A stretch of 42,211 nucleotides of DNA from positions 1 through 42,211 of the forward strand of contig JAVMKL010000045.1 of assembly GCA_031732875.1 (NCBI GenBank). The letters are read 5' to 3'. Numbering within the stretch: position 1 is the stretch's first letter; each line of letters starts with the position of its first letter. Shown piece after piece: positions 24,843-32,630 of this stretch. The notes under the pieces are model-generated. The model was not told where the DNA came from. It made no database searches and was given only the letters and a program-made list of their open reading frames with translations. Source of the stretch: JAVMKJ01 sp031732875. GTDB taxonomy: Bacteria > Pseudomonadota > Gammaproteobacteria > Competibacterales > Competibacteraceae. The position numbers were made by a program, and so were the translations under genes.

Positions 24843-25073
24843 CTAAAGGATGATTTTCCGTAAGGATATCGTTAGACGGCGAAGGGCGGATAACGGATCC
24901 CTGGGTGGTTCCCGTGCGTGGGTTTCTTCCAGCCGCTCGATATCGAGCATCCCGAACGGGTGACTGACGTTGGCGACCGCGATGTCGCGGGGTTTTGCCA
25001 AGCTTCTCCCGGGCCGCGCAAGCGGGAACGGTAGCCTCCCGGTACCGGCGTCGATGACGTCGCCGCGATCCAT
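24843..25073 (-). CDS. Doubtful small ORF, 76 residues, no recognised family
   Basis: The stretch 24665-25308 (about 640 bases) between glgB and the cytochrome gene has no clear gene. This ORF is the only candidate: ATG 25073 is preceded by GGGGGAG at a suitable 6-base spacing, and many codons end in G or C like the neighbouring genes. The protein includes KPRDIAVANVSHPFGMLDIE and is not recognised. It could be a small gene or the remnant of a larger one. It would be transcribed toward glgB. The rest of the stretch holds only promoter-like elements. Confidence 0.25.
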   Translation of the reverse strand: MDRGDVIDAGTGRLPFPLARPGRSLAKPRDIAVANVSHPFGMLDIERLEETHAREPPRDPLSALRRLTISLRKIIL

Positions 25074-25124
25074 GTCTTGCTCCCCCTGCGGGATACCGGC
25101 GGAAAGGGCTTGAATGTTTGAGTG

Positions 25125-25137
25125 TGACCGCCGGTCA
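25125..25137. promoter_or_regulatory. Perfect 13-base palindrome upstream of the cytochrome gene
   Basis: TGACCG-C-CGGTCA is a perfect inverted repeat with a one-base centre. It lies in the spacer upstream of a TAGAAT element (25145-25150), the position of an operator. No regulator is recognised. Confidence 0.3.
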
Positions 25138-25239
25138 AGTGGTTTAGAATTTAATTATTGAAAGTCGCGGCCGTGTTGGTTGATGTTGGATCTCGGAACA
25201 GGATTGGAGCCGCCGTGGCATCCTCACGCCCCCATAGTC

Positions 25240-25248
25240 TGGTAAAAT
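25240..25248 (+). promoter_or_regulatory. Candidate extended -10 promoter of the cytochrome lipoprotein gene
   Basis: TGGTAAAAT fits the extended -10 pattern TGnTAnnnT with one mismatch in the hexamer. Transcription would start near 25255, leaving a leader of about 54 bases. There is no clear -35. Confidence 0.35.
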
Positions 25249-25308
25249 TGTCGCCGCATCATCCGAACGCATTAAAATTCGTCTAAAACTTAATCCAAAG
25301 GACGATCC

Positions 25309-25704
25309 ATGAATTCGCGTAAACTGCTTGCATCCGTGTTGGTTTTGGGCGTGGCTATGCTGGCCGGCTGTTCCAGGGAACAACCGGTCAAGCCGGTGAG
25401 CTTCCAGAAGGACGTATATCCGATTCTGAAGGCGAGCTGCGCGGAGTGTCACACCGTACCCAATGGCGAGGGCTACCAGAAAAGTGGTCTGGCGGTGGGT
25501 ACGTACGAGGAGTTGATGAAGGGCACCAAAATGGGACCCGTCATCATCCCTGGCCAGAGCCTCAACAGCAGTCTGAACCGTCTGATCGAGGGCCGTCCCG
25601 GCGTGAATCCCTCCATCCAGATGCCGCACGGCAAGGTGAAGCTGGCGGAAGATAAGCTGGTGATCATCCGCCGGTGGGTCGATCAGGGCGCCAAGAACAA
25701 CTAA
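25309..25704 (+). CDS. c-type cytochrome-like lipoprotein
   Basis: This 131-residue protein begins with a lipoprotein signal peptide: MNSRKLLASVLVLGVAM, then the lipobox LAGC with Cys21 as the lipidated residue. One haem c site, CAECH, is at 44-48, and Met105 in SIQMPHGK is a likely distal ligand. The DVYPILKASCAECH pattern is that of the small cytochrome c-like domain often found in larger periplasmic proteins; here it stands alone. It is expected to be tethered to a membrane facing the periplasm and to carry electrons; the partner is unknown. AAGGACG precedes the ATG. It is flanked by a hairpin downstream and appears to be a single-gene unit. Confidence 0.85.
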   Translation: MNSRKLLASVLVLGVAMLAGCSREQPVKPVSFQKDVYPILKASCAECHTVPNGEGYQKSGLAVGTYEELMKGTKMGPVIIPGQSLNSSLNRLIEGRPGVNPSIQMPHGKVKLAEDKLVIIRRWVDQGAKNN

Positions 25705-25734
25705 GCCGCGCCCTTTCCCGCCCTCGTGTCCCGA

Positions 25735-25760
25735 CCCTCCCCCTCTGTATCGGGGGAGGG
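25735..25760 (+). terminator. G/C-rich hairpin after the cytochrome gene
   Basis: Perfect 9-base arms CCCTCCCCC (25735-25743) and GGGGGAGGG (25752-25760) with an 8-base loop lie 31 bases after the stop. No T-tract follows, so it is either a weak terminator or a repeat-type palindrome. Confidence 0.45.
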
Positions 25761-25893
25761 CGTAATCCCGGCAAATCGCGCTATCCGCAACATCTAGAAT
25801 TCAATCCGTCCGCCTTCAACCCCCCGTCGTTCGCCCGGCTGGTTTTTCAGCGTCGGGCGTGATGCTGTTTTGGATCGTTTCTGGGGATGCATC

Positions 25894-28038
25894 ATGGTCA
25901 GTTCCAGGCAGACCGCGCTGGCCGGCGCGGATTTCGACACGTGGCTGAATACCCTGCAAGTCGCATGGTCGCCGGCGCAGATCGAGGTCGTGCGACGCGC
26001 GTATGCGCTGGGCGGCGAGCCGGAGTTGGCGGTCGCCGATCTGCTGGCGGATCTGGGCATGGATCATGAGGTGGTCGCCGCCGCGCTGCTGCACGAGCAG
26101 GTCGTATTGGGACAGATCAAGCCATCGGCTTTGCGAGAGGATTTCGGTCCGGTGATCGCGCGCCTGGTGGATGGGATCGTCAAGCTCGATGCCATCGGCG
26201 AATTGCATCAGAGCAGCCAGCACGCCGGTCGCCAGTTGGAAAGCTTGCGCAAGATGCTGCTGGCGATGGCCCAGGATATTCGGGTGGTGCTGATCAAACT
26301 GGCGATGCGGTTGCACGCTCTACGCCAGCTCGGGCAGTGGCCCACCGAAGAGCAGCGGCGTATCGCCAAAGAGACGCTGGACATATTTTCGCCGCTGGCC
26401 AACCGACTCGGCATCGGTCGCGTCAAGTGGGAAATGGAAGACCTGGCGCTGCGCTATCTGGAGCCGACGGTCTACAAGCAAATCGCCGTCGCGCTCGATC
26501 AGCGCCGCGCGGACCGCGAGCAATACATCGACCAGGTCATGGATGAATTGCGCGACTATTTGCGGCAGGTCGGCATCCGCGCTGAGGTCAGCGGTCGAGT
26601 CAAGCACATTTATGGCATCTGGCGGAAGATGCAACGCAAGAAGCTGTCTTTCGAGCAGATTTTTGATGTGCGGGCGGTGCGGGTGATGGTCGAGTCGGTG
26701 AACGACTGCTATGCCGCGCTGGGCGTGGTGCATACCCGCTGGAACCACATCCACCGGGAATTCGACGATTACATCGCCCGTCCCAAGCCCAACGGCTATC
26801 AATCCCTGCATACGGCGGTGGTGGGGCCCGAGGGTCGGGCGGTGGAAGTCCAAATCCGCACGTTCGACATGCACCGGAACGCCGAATTGGGTGTGGCCGC
26901 GCACTGGCGCTACAAGGAAGGCGGGGAGGGTCCGGGCGACACGACCGCCCGGCAGATCGCCTGGTTGCGGCAGATGCTGGAATACCGGGAAGAGGACGGC
27001 GACGAAGGCGACCTGCTGGAACGGTTCAAGGCCGAAGCGTTCCAGGATCGGGTCTACGCCATCACTCCCAAGGGTGCGATTGTCGAGTTGCCCCAAGGCG
27101 CCACGTCGCTGGATTTCGCCTATCACGTTCATACCGAGGTCGGTCACCGCTGCCGGGGCGCCAAGGTCAACGGTCGCATCGTGCCGCTGACCTACGAACT
27201 GAAGAACGGCGAGCAGGTGGAGGTGCTGACCGCCAAGAGCGGTGGCCCCAGCCGCGACTGGCTCAGCCCGCACCTGGGCTATGTCAAGAGCAACCGGGCG
27301 CGGGCCAAGATCCGGCAGTGGTTCGTCCAGCAGGATCAGGATAAGAGCATCGCCGCCGGTCGCGCCGCCCTGGAGCGGGAATTTCAGCGACTGGGCATCC
27401 GGCAGATCAAGTTGGAGAAAGTGGCGGAAAAGCTCAACTTCGCCAAGCCGGACGAACTTTTCGCCACCATCGGTCACGGCGCGCTGACCACCGCGCAAGT
27501 AATCGCCCGGATTCCGGATCTGCTGTCGGTCTCGCCGGGAGCCGGGGAAAGCCTGCCGGTGGTCCGCAAGCCGAAGGTTGCCGAGTCCGGCAAGGGCGAC
27601 GTGCAAATCCGCGGGGTGGGGCGGCTGTTGAGCCAGATGGCGCACTGCTGCCAGCCAGTGCCGTTCGAGCCGATCGCCGGCTACATTACCCAAGGGCGCG
27701 GAGTCACGATCCACCGGCAGGATTGCGCTAACCTGCTTGCTTTGGCCAGCCAGCACCACGAACGGGTCATCGAAGTGAGCTGGGGTGAAACGCTCGCGAC
27801 CCATCCGGTGGATATCATGATCATCGCCTACGACCGCTCCGGCTTGTTGCGCGACATCACGTCGATTCTAGCCAACGAACCGGTCAACGTGCTCGGCGCG
27901 AATACCCTGACCGATCGGGAAACGTCCATCGCCCGCATGGGGTTGACCTTGGAGGTCACCGACGTGGTGCAACTCAGCCGGGTGCTTGACAAGATCAGCC
28001 AGTTGCACAATGTGGTCGAAGCGTACCGAAAGGTCTGA
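25894..28038 (+). CDS. relA: RelA, (p)ppGpp synthetase
   Basis: From ATG 25894 (GGGGA upstream) the protein has 714 residues; an in-frame TTG at 25870 is less likely. Domain order is that of long RSH proteins: pseudo-hydrolase, synthetase, TGS (DRVYAITPKGAIVELP), helical, zinc-finger-like (AHCCQPVP) and ACT. The hydrolase region has lost the HD pair: it reads ALLHEQVV, and LIKLAMRLHALRQL replaces the usual LADRLHN. The synthetase carries EFDD at residue 289, the acidic motif of monofunctional RelA, with ARPKPNGYQSLHT. It should therefore make but not degrade (p)ppGpp, with ribosome-dependent activation during amino-acid starvation. SpoT is not in the window. Confidence 0.95.
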   Translation: MVSSRQTALAGADFDTWLNTLQVAWSPAQIEVVRRAYALGGEPELAVADLLADLGMDHEVVAAALLHEQVVLGQIKPSALREDFGPVIARLVDGIVKLDAIGELHQSSQHAGRQLESLRKMLLAMAQDIRVVLIKLAMRLHALRQLGQWPTEEQRRIAKETLDIFSPLANRLGIGRVKWEMEDLALRYLEPTVYKQIAVALDQRRADREQYIDQVMDELRDYLRQVGIRAEVSGRVKHIYGIWRKMQRKKLSFEQIFDVRAVRVMVESVNDCYAALGVVHTRWNHIHREFDDYIARPKPNGYQSLHTAVVGPEGRAVEVQIRTFDMHRNAELGVAAHWRYKEGGEGPGDTTARQIAWLRQMLEYREEDGDEGDLLERFKAEAFQDRVYAITPKGAIVELPQGATSLDFAYHVHTEVGHRCRGAKVNGRIVPLTYELKNGEQVEVLTAKSGGPSRDWLSPHLGYVKSNRARAKIRQWFVQQDQDKSIAAGRAALEREFQRLGIRQIKLEKVAEKLNFAKPDELFATIGHGALTTAQVIARIPDLLSVSPGAGESLPVVRKPKVAESGKGDVQIRGVGRLLSQMAHCCQPVPFEPIAGYITQGRGVTIHRQDCANLLALASQHHERVIEVSWGETLATHPVDIMIIAYDRSGLLRDITSILANEPVNVLGANTLTDRETSIARMGLTLEVTDVVQLSRVLDKISQLHNVVEAYRKV

Positions 28039-28045
28039 ACCCATG

Positions 28046-28663
28046 TCAGGTCGTGCTCGCCAGGAGCAGGCGGGTTTCCCGCAGCAGGGGATTGCGCCGC
28101 AGCAGCAGGGTGAGCCGGCCGCCGCCGCTTTGCCGCCACAGGATCGCCGCGCGGACGCCGGCCAGTAGCAGCGCCCGGATCCGGTTGGTGCTTGCCGGGT
28201 TGTTCAGGTGAATGGGATCTCCGCTGACCATGATGCGCGGCGACAGGGTGCTGAGCGTCTTCAGATAGAGATCCGCGAAACTGGCGATGGTGTTGCCGTG
28301 GTCGAGCGGAAAATGCGCCAAATTCTGGATGATGTCCTCGATGCCGGCGCGAATGAGCCGCAACAGATCGTCGCGCCGGGACAACTGTCGTTCCAGACGC
28401 ATCAGCGTGATCACGTAGCGGGTCAATTCCATGTCCCGTGGGTTGTTGAGCTGCTGTTCGAGCAGACGCAGGCCGGAACGCAGCCGGGCGATGCCGCCGT
28501 AGATGTCGGCGCTGCTTGGGGCGTCGATCCTGATCAGGCTAGCAAGGCAGGTTTCGATATCGTCCGGGTTGGCCTGGCCGCGCCGGGCAATGCCGCGCAC
28601 CAGATCGGTGGCCTGCATCGCGCCGGCGAGAGCAATGACGCGGTCATGGTCGGTTTGGGGCAT
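28046..28663 (-). CDS. hflD: HflD homologue
   Basis: This 205-residue protein shows the HflD/YcfC pattern: MPQTDHDRVIALAGAMQATD at the start, then DIYGGIARLRSGLRLLEQQL, RYVITLMRLERQLSRR and FADLYLKTLSTLSPRI. In E. coli the protein is a peripheral membrane factor first seen as a lysogenisation regulator of phage lambda; its normal role is unclear. It lies directly downstream of mnmA, 34 bases away, the same order as in E. coli (mnmA-hflD), which supports the call. It converges with relA, with 7 bases between stops, so no room is left for a terminator between them. Confidence 0.93.
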   Translation of the reverse strand: MPQTDHDRVIALAGAMQATDLVRGIARRGQANPDDIETCLASLIRIDAPSSADIYGGIARLRSGLRLLEQQLNNPRDMELTRYVITLMRLERQLSRRDDLLRLIRAGIEDIIQNLAHFPLDHGNTIASFADLYLKTLSTLSPRIMVSGDPIHLNNPASTNRIRALLLAGVRAAILWRQSGGGRLTLLLRRNPLLRETRLLLASTT

Positions 28664-28697
28664 GGAATCGTGGTTTCGGGTTGTGAAAAGGATTCCT

Positions 28698-29786
28698 TCA
28701 ATCGTAGGCGATATCGATCACCCCGCCACCCAGGCAGTCGTCGCCGAGGTAGAAAACGACCGACTGGCCGGGAGCGATGGCGCGCTGCGGTTCGGCGAAG
28801 CGGGCTTCGGTCCCCCACTCGTCCAGCGATTCGAGGACGCAAGCCTGATCGGGTTGGCGGTAGCGAATTTTGGCTCGGCACGACAACGGCGTGGTGGGCG
28901 GTTCCCCGGCAATCCAATGCAGTTGCACGGCGCGCAGCCGACAGTGGAACAGGCTGGGATGGTCGCGACCCTGAACGACGATCAGAGCGTTGTCTTTCAG
29001 AACCTTGCCGGCGACGTACCAGGGTTCGCCACTGCCGTCGCGCCGTCCACCGATGCCCAGTCCCTGCCGCTGGCCGATGGTGTGGAACATCAAGCCGGCA
29101 TGTTCGCCGAGCCGTTTTCCTTCCGGCGTCCGGATCGGGCCGGGTTGCGCCGGCAGATAGTGGCTGAGAAATTCCCGGAACCGGCGTTCGCCGATGAAAC
29201 AGATGCCGGTGCTGTCCTTCTTGGCGTGAGTGATCAGGCCGGCGGCCGCCGCCAGTTCCCGCACCCGCTGTTTGTGCAAGTCACCGACGGGAAACAGCGC
29301 GCTGGCCAGTTGGGCTTGATCGAGCCCGTACAGGAAATAGCTCTGGTCCTTGCCGGGATCGCGACCCTTGAGCAGATGCTGGCGACCGCCTTGCTCCACA
29401 CGCCGGGCATAGTGGCCGGTGGCGATGAGGTCGGCGCCCAGCCGCCGAGCATGGTCGAGGAAAGCCCTGAACTTGATTTCGGTGTTGCACAGAATGTCCG
29501 GGTTGGGCGTCCGACCACACCGGTACTCGTCCAGGAAGTAGCGGAACACCCGGTCCTGATATTCGGCGGTGAAATTGACCTGGTGCAGTGGGATGCCCAG
29601 CGTTTCGCATACGGCCCGCGCATCTTCCAGGTCCTCGGCGGCGGCGCAGTAGCCAGCGTCGAAGGACTCCTCCCAGTTCTTCATGAACACGCCGTGTACG
29701 TCGTAGCCCTGCTCGACCAGCAGCAGGGCGGCGACCGAGGAATCCACGCCGCCGGACAAGCCGACGACGATGCGGAGTTTGAGCAT
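28698..29786 (-). CDS. mnmA: MnmA, tRNA 2-thiouridylase
   Basis: This 362-residue protein has the PP-loop GLSGGVDSS at residues 9-17 and the two catalytic cysteines: Cys100 in NPDILCNTEIKF and Cys196 in DSTGICFIGERRF. It adenylates and thiolates U34 of Lys, Glu and Gln tRNAs, using sulphur relayed by TusE or a persulphide donor. The C-terminal beta-barrel part ends in CLGGGVIDIAYD. Length and motifs are normal. It is followed by hflD as in E. coli; nudJ, which accompanies it there, is 8 kb away in this window. Confidence 0.97.
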   Translation of the reverse strand: MLKLRIVVGLSGGVDSSVAALLLVEQGYDVHGVFMKNWEESFDAGYCAAAEDLEDARAVCETLGIPLHQVNFTAEYQDRVFRYFLDEYRCGRTPNPDILCNTEIKFRAFLDHARRLGADLIATGHYARRVEQGGRQHLLKGRDPGKDQSYFLYGLDQAQLASALFPVGDLHKQRVRELAAAAGLITHAKKDSTGICFIGERRFREFLSHYLPAQPGPIRTPEGKRLGEHAGLMFHTIGQRQGLGIGGRRDGSGEPWYVAGKVLKDNALIVVQGRDHPSLFHCRLRAVQLHWIAGEPPTTPLSCRAKIRYRQPDQACVLESLDEWGTEARFAEPQRAIAPGQSVVFYLGDDCLGGGVIDIAYD

Positions 29787-29890
29787 GGGAGCGGGGGCCG
29801 AAACCGGAGATTAGGCCGCTGGCGGCGAGGTGAGACGGTTTCCGAACGGCGCGGTTCGGCCAACGGCCGTCCGGAGATGTCGCGGGAGGG

Positions 29891-30232
29891 TTACTTGACG
29901 CCCGACAGGCTTTCCTGAACCAGCTTGTCGAATTCGGTCTTGAAGCGCGCCATCAAATCGGCCAGCGTCTTGGTGTCGTCGGTGAATTTTTGATGCAGGC
30001 CGGCGATTGCTTCGGCCTGGCCGGTCAGAAACGCTTGCAGGCTAGTCGGGTCGCTGATGTCGGCGGCGGCCTTCATCCGGCTCATCGCCATATCGACGTA
30101 CGATTGCAAGGCGCTCATCTGGAAATTGACCAAAGCCTCGAGATTGACGGCTGAGAGCTTGTTGGCCTTGATCACCGGGCCAAGGAAATTTTGATACTGT
30201 TCGGACATTTTGGCCAACGCATCGTTGGACAT
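29891..30232 (-). CDS. Phasin family protein (PHA granule-associated)
   Basis: This 113-residue, all-helical protein has the phasin pattern: YQNFLGPVIKANKLSAVNLE, ALVNFQMSALQSYVDMAMSR and a C-terminal LADLMARFKTEFDKLVQE. Phasins coat polyhydroxyalkanoate granules and control their number and size. AGGAGAG precedes ATG 30232. A well-formed promoter with a palindrome in its spacer lies just upstream (30285-30313), the layout of a repressed phasin gene. No PHA synthase or regulator gene is in the window. It stands alone: mnmA starts about 105 bases downstream and rdgC is divergent. Confidence 0.85.
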   Translation of the reverse strand: MSNDALAKMSEQYQNFLGPVIKANKLSAVNLEALVNFQMSALQSYVDMAMSRMKAAADISDPTSLQAFLTGQAEAIAGLHQKFTDDTKTLADLMARFKTEFDKLVQESLSGVK

Positions 30233-30284
30233 GGCAAGTCTCTCCTGAAAATTGTGGTGGCATCAAAATAATCGTTCGAGGCGC

Positions 30285-30313
30285 AGAATAATGCAACTTT
30301 TGTTGCATCGCAA
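30285..30313 (-). promoter_or_regulatory. Phasin promoter with palindromic operator in the spacer
   Basis: On the minus strand a -35 TTGCGA (30308-30313) and -10 TATTCT (30285-30290) are exactly 17 bases apart. The spacer is filled by a palindrome: TGCAAC (30292-30297), four bases, GTTGCA (30302-30307). The -35 overlaps a second palindrome, TTGCATCGCAA (30303-30313), of the TGC-N3-GCA type that PhaR-like phasin repressors use. A divergent promoter for rdgC (TTGCAT 30303-30308, TATTTT 30326-30331, 17 apart) would share the site. The regulator assignment is inference. Confidence 0.5.
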
Positions 30314-30434
30314 CATAATGCCGGATATTTTGTTGCCATATCGCATCGGCCGGCTTGAAGGCTTGAATAGCCGGCTTGGCGATGCTCCGGCGTTGGCGGA
30401 TAATCCACGCTTTCGCGGCAACGGATGGTCTCCC

Positions 30435-31334
30435 ATGTGGTTTAGGAATTTGACTGTGTTTCGTTTGGTCGAGCCGTTTCCCCTGACCGCCGAGGAGTTG
30501 GCGGCCCGACTGGAGCAGCGCGCTTTCCAGCCTTGTCCCAGCCATCAGCTCAGCGCGGCCGGTTGGGTACCGCCTCTGGGTCGCAAGGCGCGCGATCTTG
30601 TGCATGCTGCGGCAGGGCGGTTGATGGTGTGCCTGCGGATTGAGGAAAAGTTGCTGCCGTCGATCGTGGTCAATCAGGCCGTGGCCGAGCGCGTCGCCCT
30701 GATTGAGGATCAGGGGCGGCGGCCGGTACGGCGCCGGGAGAAGCAGGAATTGCGCGACCAACTCGTGCAGGAGTTGCTACCCCGCGCCCTGACCCGCAGC
30801 CGTCTCGGCTACGCTTATCTTGACCCGGCGGCGGGCTGGCTGGTAACCGATAGCGCGAGTCCCCGTGCAGTCGAGGAAATCACCGGTATATTGCGCAAGA
30901 CACTGGATTCGCTGCCGGTCGCCCCGCCTCGGGTCAGGCAATCCGTGGCGGCGGTCATGACGGCTTGGCTGGCCGAGGGACAGGCGCCGGCGGGATTCTC
31001 GTTGGGCGATGTCTGTGAATTGCGGGAGGGGGGAGACACCGGCGGGGTCGTGCGCTGCCGGGGACAGAATCTGACCGGCGACGAGATTCGCGCCCACCTG
31101 GAAGCCGGCAAGCAGGTGACCCGGCTCGGTTTGATCTGGCAGGATCGGGTCGAGTTCGTGCTGGATGAGGCGCTGGTCATTCGTCGACTCCAGTTTCGCG
31201 ATGTGGTCCGGGAATCGTTGCAGGATGCCGCGGATTCCCCGGAAGCCCTGTTCGATGCCGAATTCGCATTGATGACTGGAGAACTGGCCCTGCTGTTGCC
31301 ACGATTGCTGGAGTTATTCGGCGGCGAGGCGTAA
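30435..31334 (+). CDS. rdgC: RdgC, recombination-associated protein
   Basis: ATG 30435 gives 299 residues, close to the 303 of E. coli RdgC; the frame is open upstream to 30252, but the conserved start is MWFRNLTVFRL. Later blocks (GWVPPLGRKARDL, LRIEEKLLPSIVVNQAVAER, RRREKQELRDQLVQELLPRA) are typical. RdgC is a ring-forming DNA-binding protein that limits RecA access to DNA. The ribosome site is weak. It is divergent from the phasin gene across 202 bases. Confidence 0.94.
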   Translation: MWFRNLTVFRLVEPFPLTAEELAARLEQRAFQPCPSHQLSAAGWVPPLGRKARDLVHAAAGRLMVCLRIEEKLLPSIVVNQAVAERVALIEDQGRRPVRRREKQELRDQLVQELLPRALTRSRLGYAYLDPAAGWLVTDSASPRAVEEITGILRKTLDSLPVAPPRVRQSVAAVMTAWLAEGQAPAGFSLGDVCELREGGDTGGVVRCRGQNLTGDEIRAHLEAGKQVTRLGLIWQDRVEFVLDEALVIRRLQFRDVVRESLQDAADSPEALFDAEFALMTGELALLLPRLLELFGGEA

Positions 31335-31421
31335 CGGTCTCTGGAATCGGGCCAGACTCGGCGCCAAGTTGAATCGAACTATAAAGATTTCGTACGGACC
31401 AGCGGTTCGGAAAGGCGGCAC

Positions 31422-32477
31422 ATGAGTACTTGGCAACTGATTAACGCGGTCGTTTTGGTGGGGGTGGCCGCGGTTTTGGCGGCGGTCGGCTGGCTGGCCG
31501 TCCGCATTATCTTGGGGCAGAAGCAGCGGATTGAGGAACAGTTGCAGGCGGCGCGGCAGGCGGCGGCGGAGAAGGCGGCGGCGGAGAAGGCGGCGGCGGA
31601 GAAGGCGGCGGCGGATAAAGTAGCGATTGCCCGGGCGGCGGCGGAGCGATTGTCGGCGCGGCGGGCGGCGGTGGAGAAGGCGGCCGCCGAACGGGCGGCC
31701 ATCGAAAAGGCGGCCGTGGAGCAGGCCATAGCTGAGTGGGCGGCAGCCGAACAGGCCGAAGCCGACCGCGTGCAACTGCGTCGGACCACGGAAGAGCGGC
31801 GGGAAGCCGAGGAAGTCGAGGCGAGGATGCGGGCCGTCGAGGAAGCTATCTCTGAATGGATTGAAGCGGAACGGGAAGGAAGCCGGTTGGCGGCCACCGA
31901 GACGGTTCCGGGCAAGCCGGCCCAGAAGACCTATACCCGAACCGAGGCCATTCACCAGCAGGTGCGCCTGCACGCCGAACTGGTCGATAAAGAAGTACAG
32001 GAATTGGAATACATCAAAAACCGCATCCAGGTCGGCGTGGATTTTCTTCCGATCGAATTCAGGCAGGCGATCGACGACTGGAAGAAAGGCATGGCCTTCA
32101 GGCGCAGCACCTTCGAGGACCTCAAGCTCAAGTTTCGCTACAAGGCCTATTCGGTCGAAGACGGCTACGAATTGTTGTACATGTACAACGCATGGATGGT
32201 TCAGCAGCGGCAGAAGCTCAGGGTGTTCATCCGGTTGCTGGGTACCGACGTGGATCGGGCGGAAAGTATTCTGGCGGCCATCGAACAGGCGGAACGCAGC
32301 GAGCGGGAAAAATATCTGGAGATGGATGTGGATGTCATCTACGCCTTGCACAACATCCGCTCCATTCTGGAGAAATTGATCGGCATGGAAACCATTCTCA
32401 AGGAGTTGGAGGCTGTTTGCCGCAAGCGGTCCGAGCAGATCATCTCTCCTTCGTGGGAAGCGAAGGGGTCGCTGTAA
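31422..32477 (+). CDS. Membrane-anchored coiled-coil protein of unknown function
   Basis: This 351-residue protein is not recognised. Residues 7-30 form one membrane segment (LINAVVLVGVAAVLAAVGWL), followed by a long charged alanine/glutamate-rich coiled coil to about residue 160 and a helical C-terminal domain containing LEYIKNRIQVGVDFLPIEFR and DGYELLYMYNAWM. Residues 47-66 are four tandem copies of a five-residue unit (AAAEK three times, then AAADK) from a 15-base DNA repeat. AAAGGCGG precedes the ATG. The topology suggests an N-in anchor with a cytoplasmic rod. It lies between rdgC and the liv operon, with no sign of a shared function. Confidence 0.7.
   Translation: MSTWQLINAVVLVGVAAVLAAVGWLAVRIILGQKQRIEEQLQAARQAAAEKAAAEKAAAEKAAADKVAIARAAAERLSARRAAVEKAAAERAAIEKAAVEQAIAEWAAAEQAEADRVQLRRTTEERREAEEVEARMRAVEEAISEWIEAEREGSRLAATETVPGKPAQKTYTRTEAIHQQVRLHAELVDKEVQELEYIKNRIQVGVDFLPIEFRQAIDDWKKGMAFRRSTFEDLKLKFRYKAYSVEDGYELLYMYNAWMVQQRQKLRVFIRLLGTDVDRAESILAAIEQAERSEREKYLEMDVDVIYALHNIRSILEKLIGMETILKELEAVCRKRSEQIISPSWEAKGSL
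31560..31619 (+). repeat. 15-base tandem repeat, four units
   Basis: The unit GCGGCGGCGGAGAAG occurs three times exactly, and a fourth copy (31605-31619) carries two changes at its end. It encodes AAAEK units in a predicted coiled coil and stays in frame, so unit gain or loss would change rod length by five residues each. Confidence 0.85.
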
Positions 32478-32505
32478 ACAGAAGCGTAAACCGCGACGGC
32501 AACGC

Positions 32506-32511
32506 TATAAT
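32506..32511 (+). promoter_or_regulatory. Candidate -10 element of the liv operon
   Basis: A perfect TATAAT lies 120 bases before the binding-protein gene, in the 153-base gap after the coiled-coil gene. No -35 or TG extension matches, so an activator may be needed, or the element is chance. Confidence 0.3.
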
Positions 32512-32630
32512 CGTTTTGGGGAGGAATGAAGCGCTCGTCGTTTCGATGCTGCTTCGCAGTGTCGTGTCCTCGCTACTTAAATAGATGACCGGGCTTCCGG
32601 TGTCGACGACTTTCAGGAGAGGAAGATTTT

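Noticed and set aside
31560..31619. The 15-base repeats as a CRISPR array
   Set aside because: There are no spacers; the units are contiguous and lie in a coding frame.
32526..32588. A 20-codon ORF just before livK as a possible leader peptide
   Set aside because: The purine-rich site is only one or two bases from its ATG, it has few branched-chain codons, and no alternative hairpins of an attenuator are seen.
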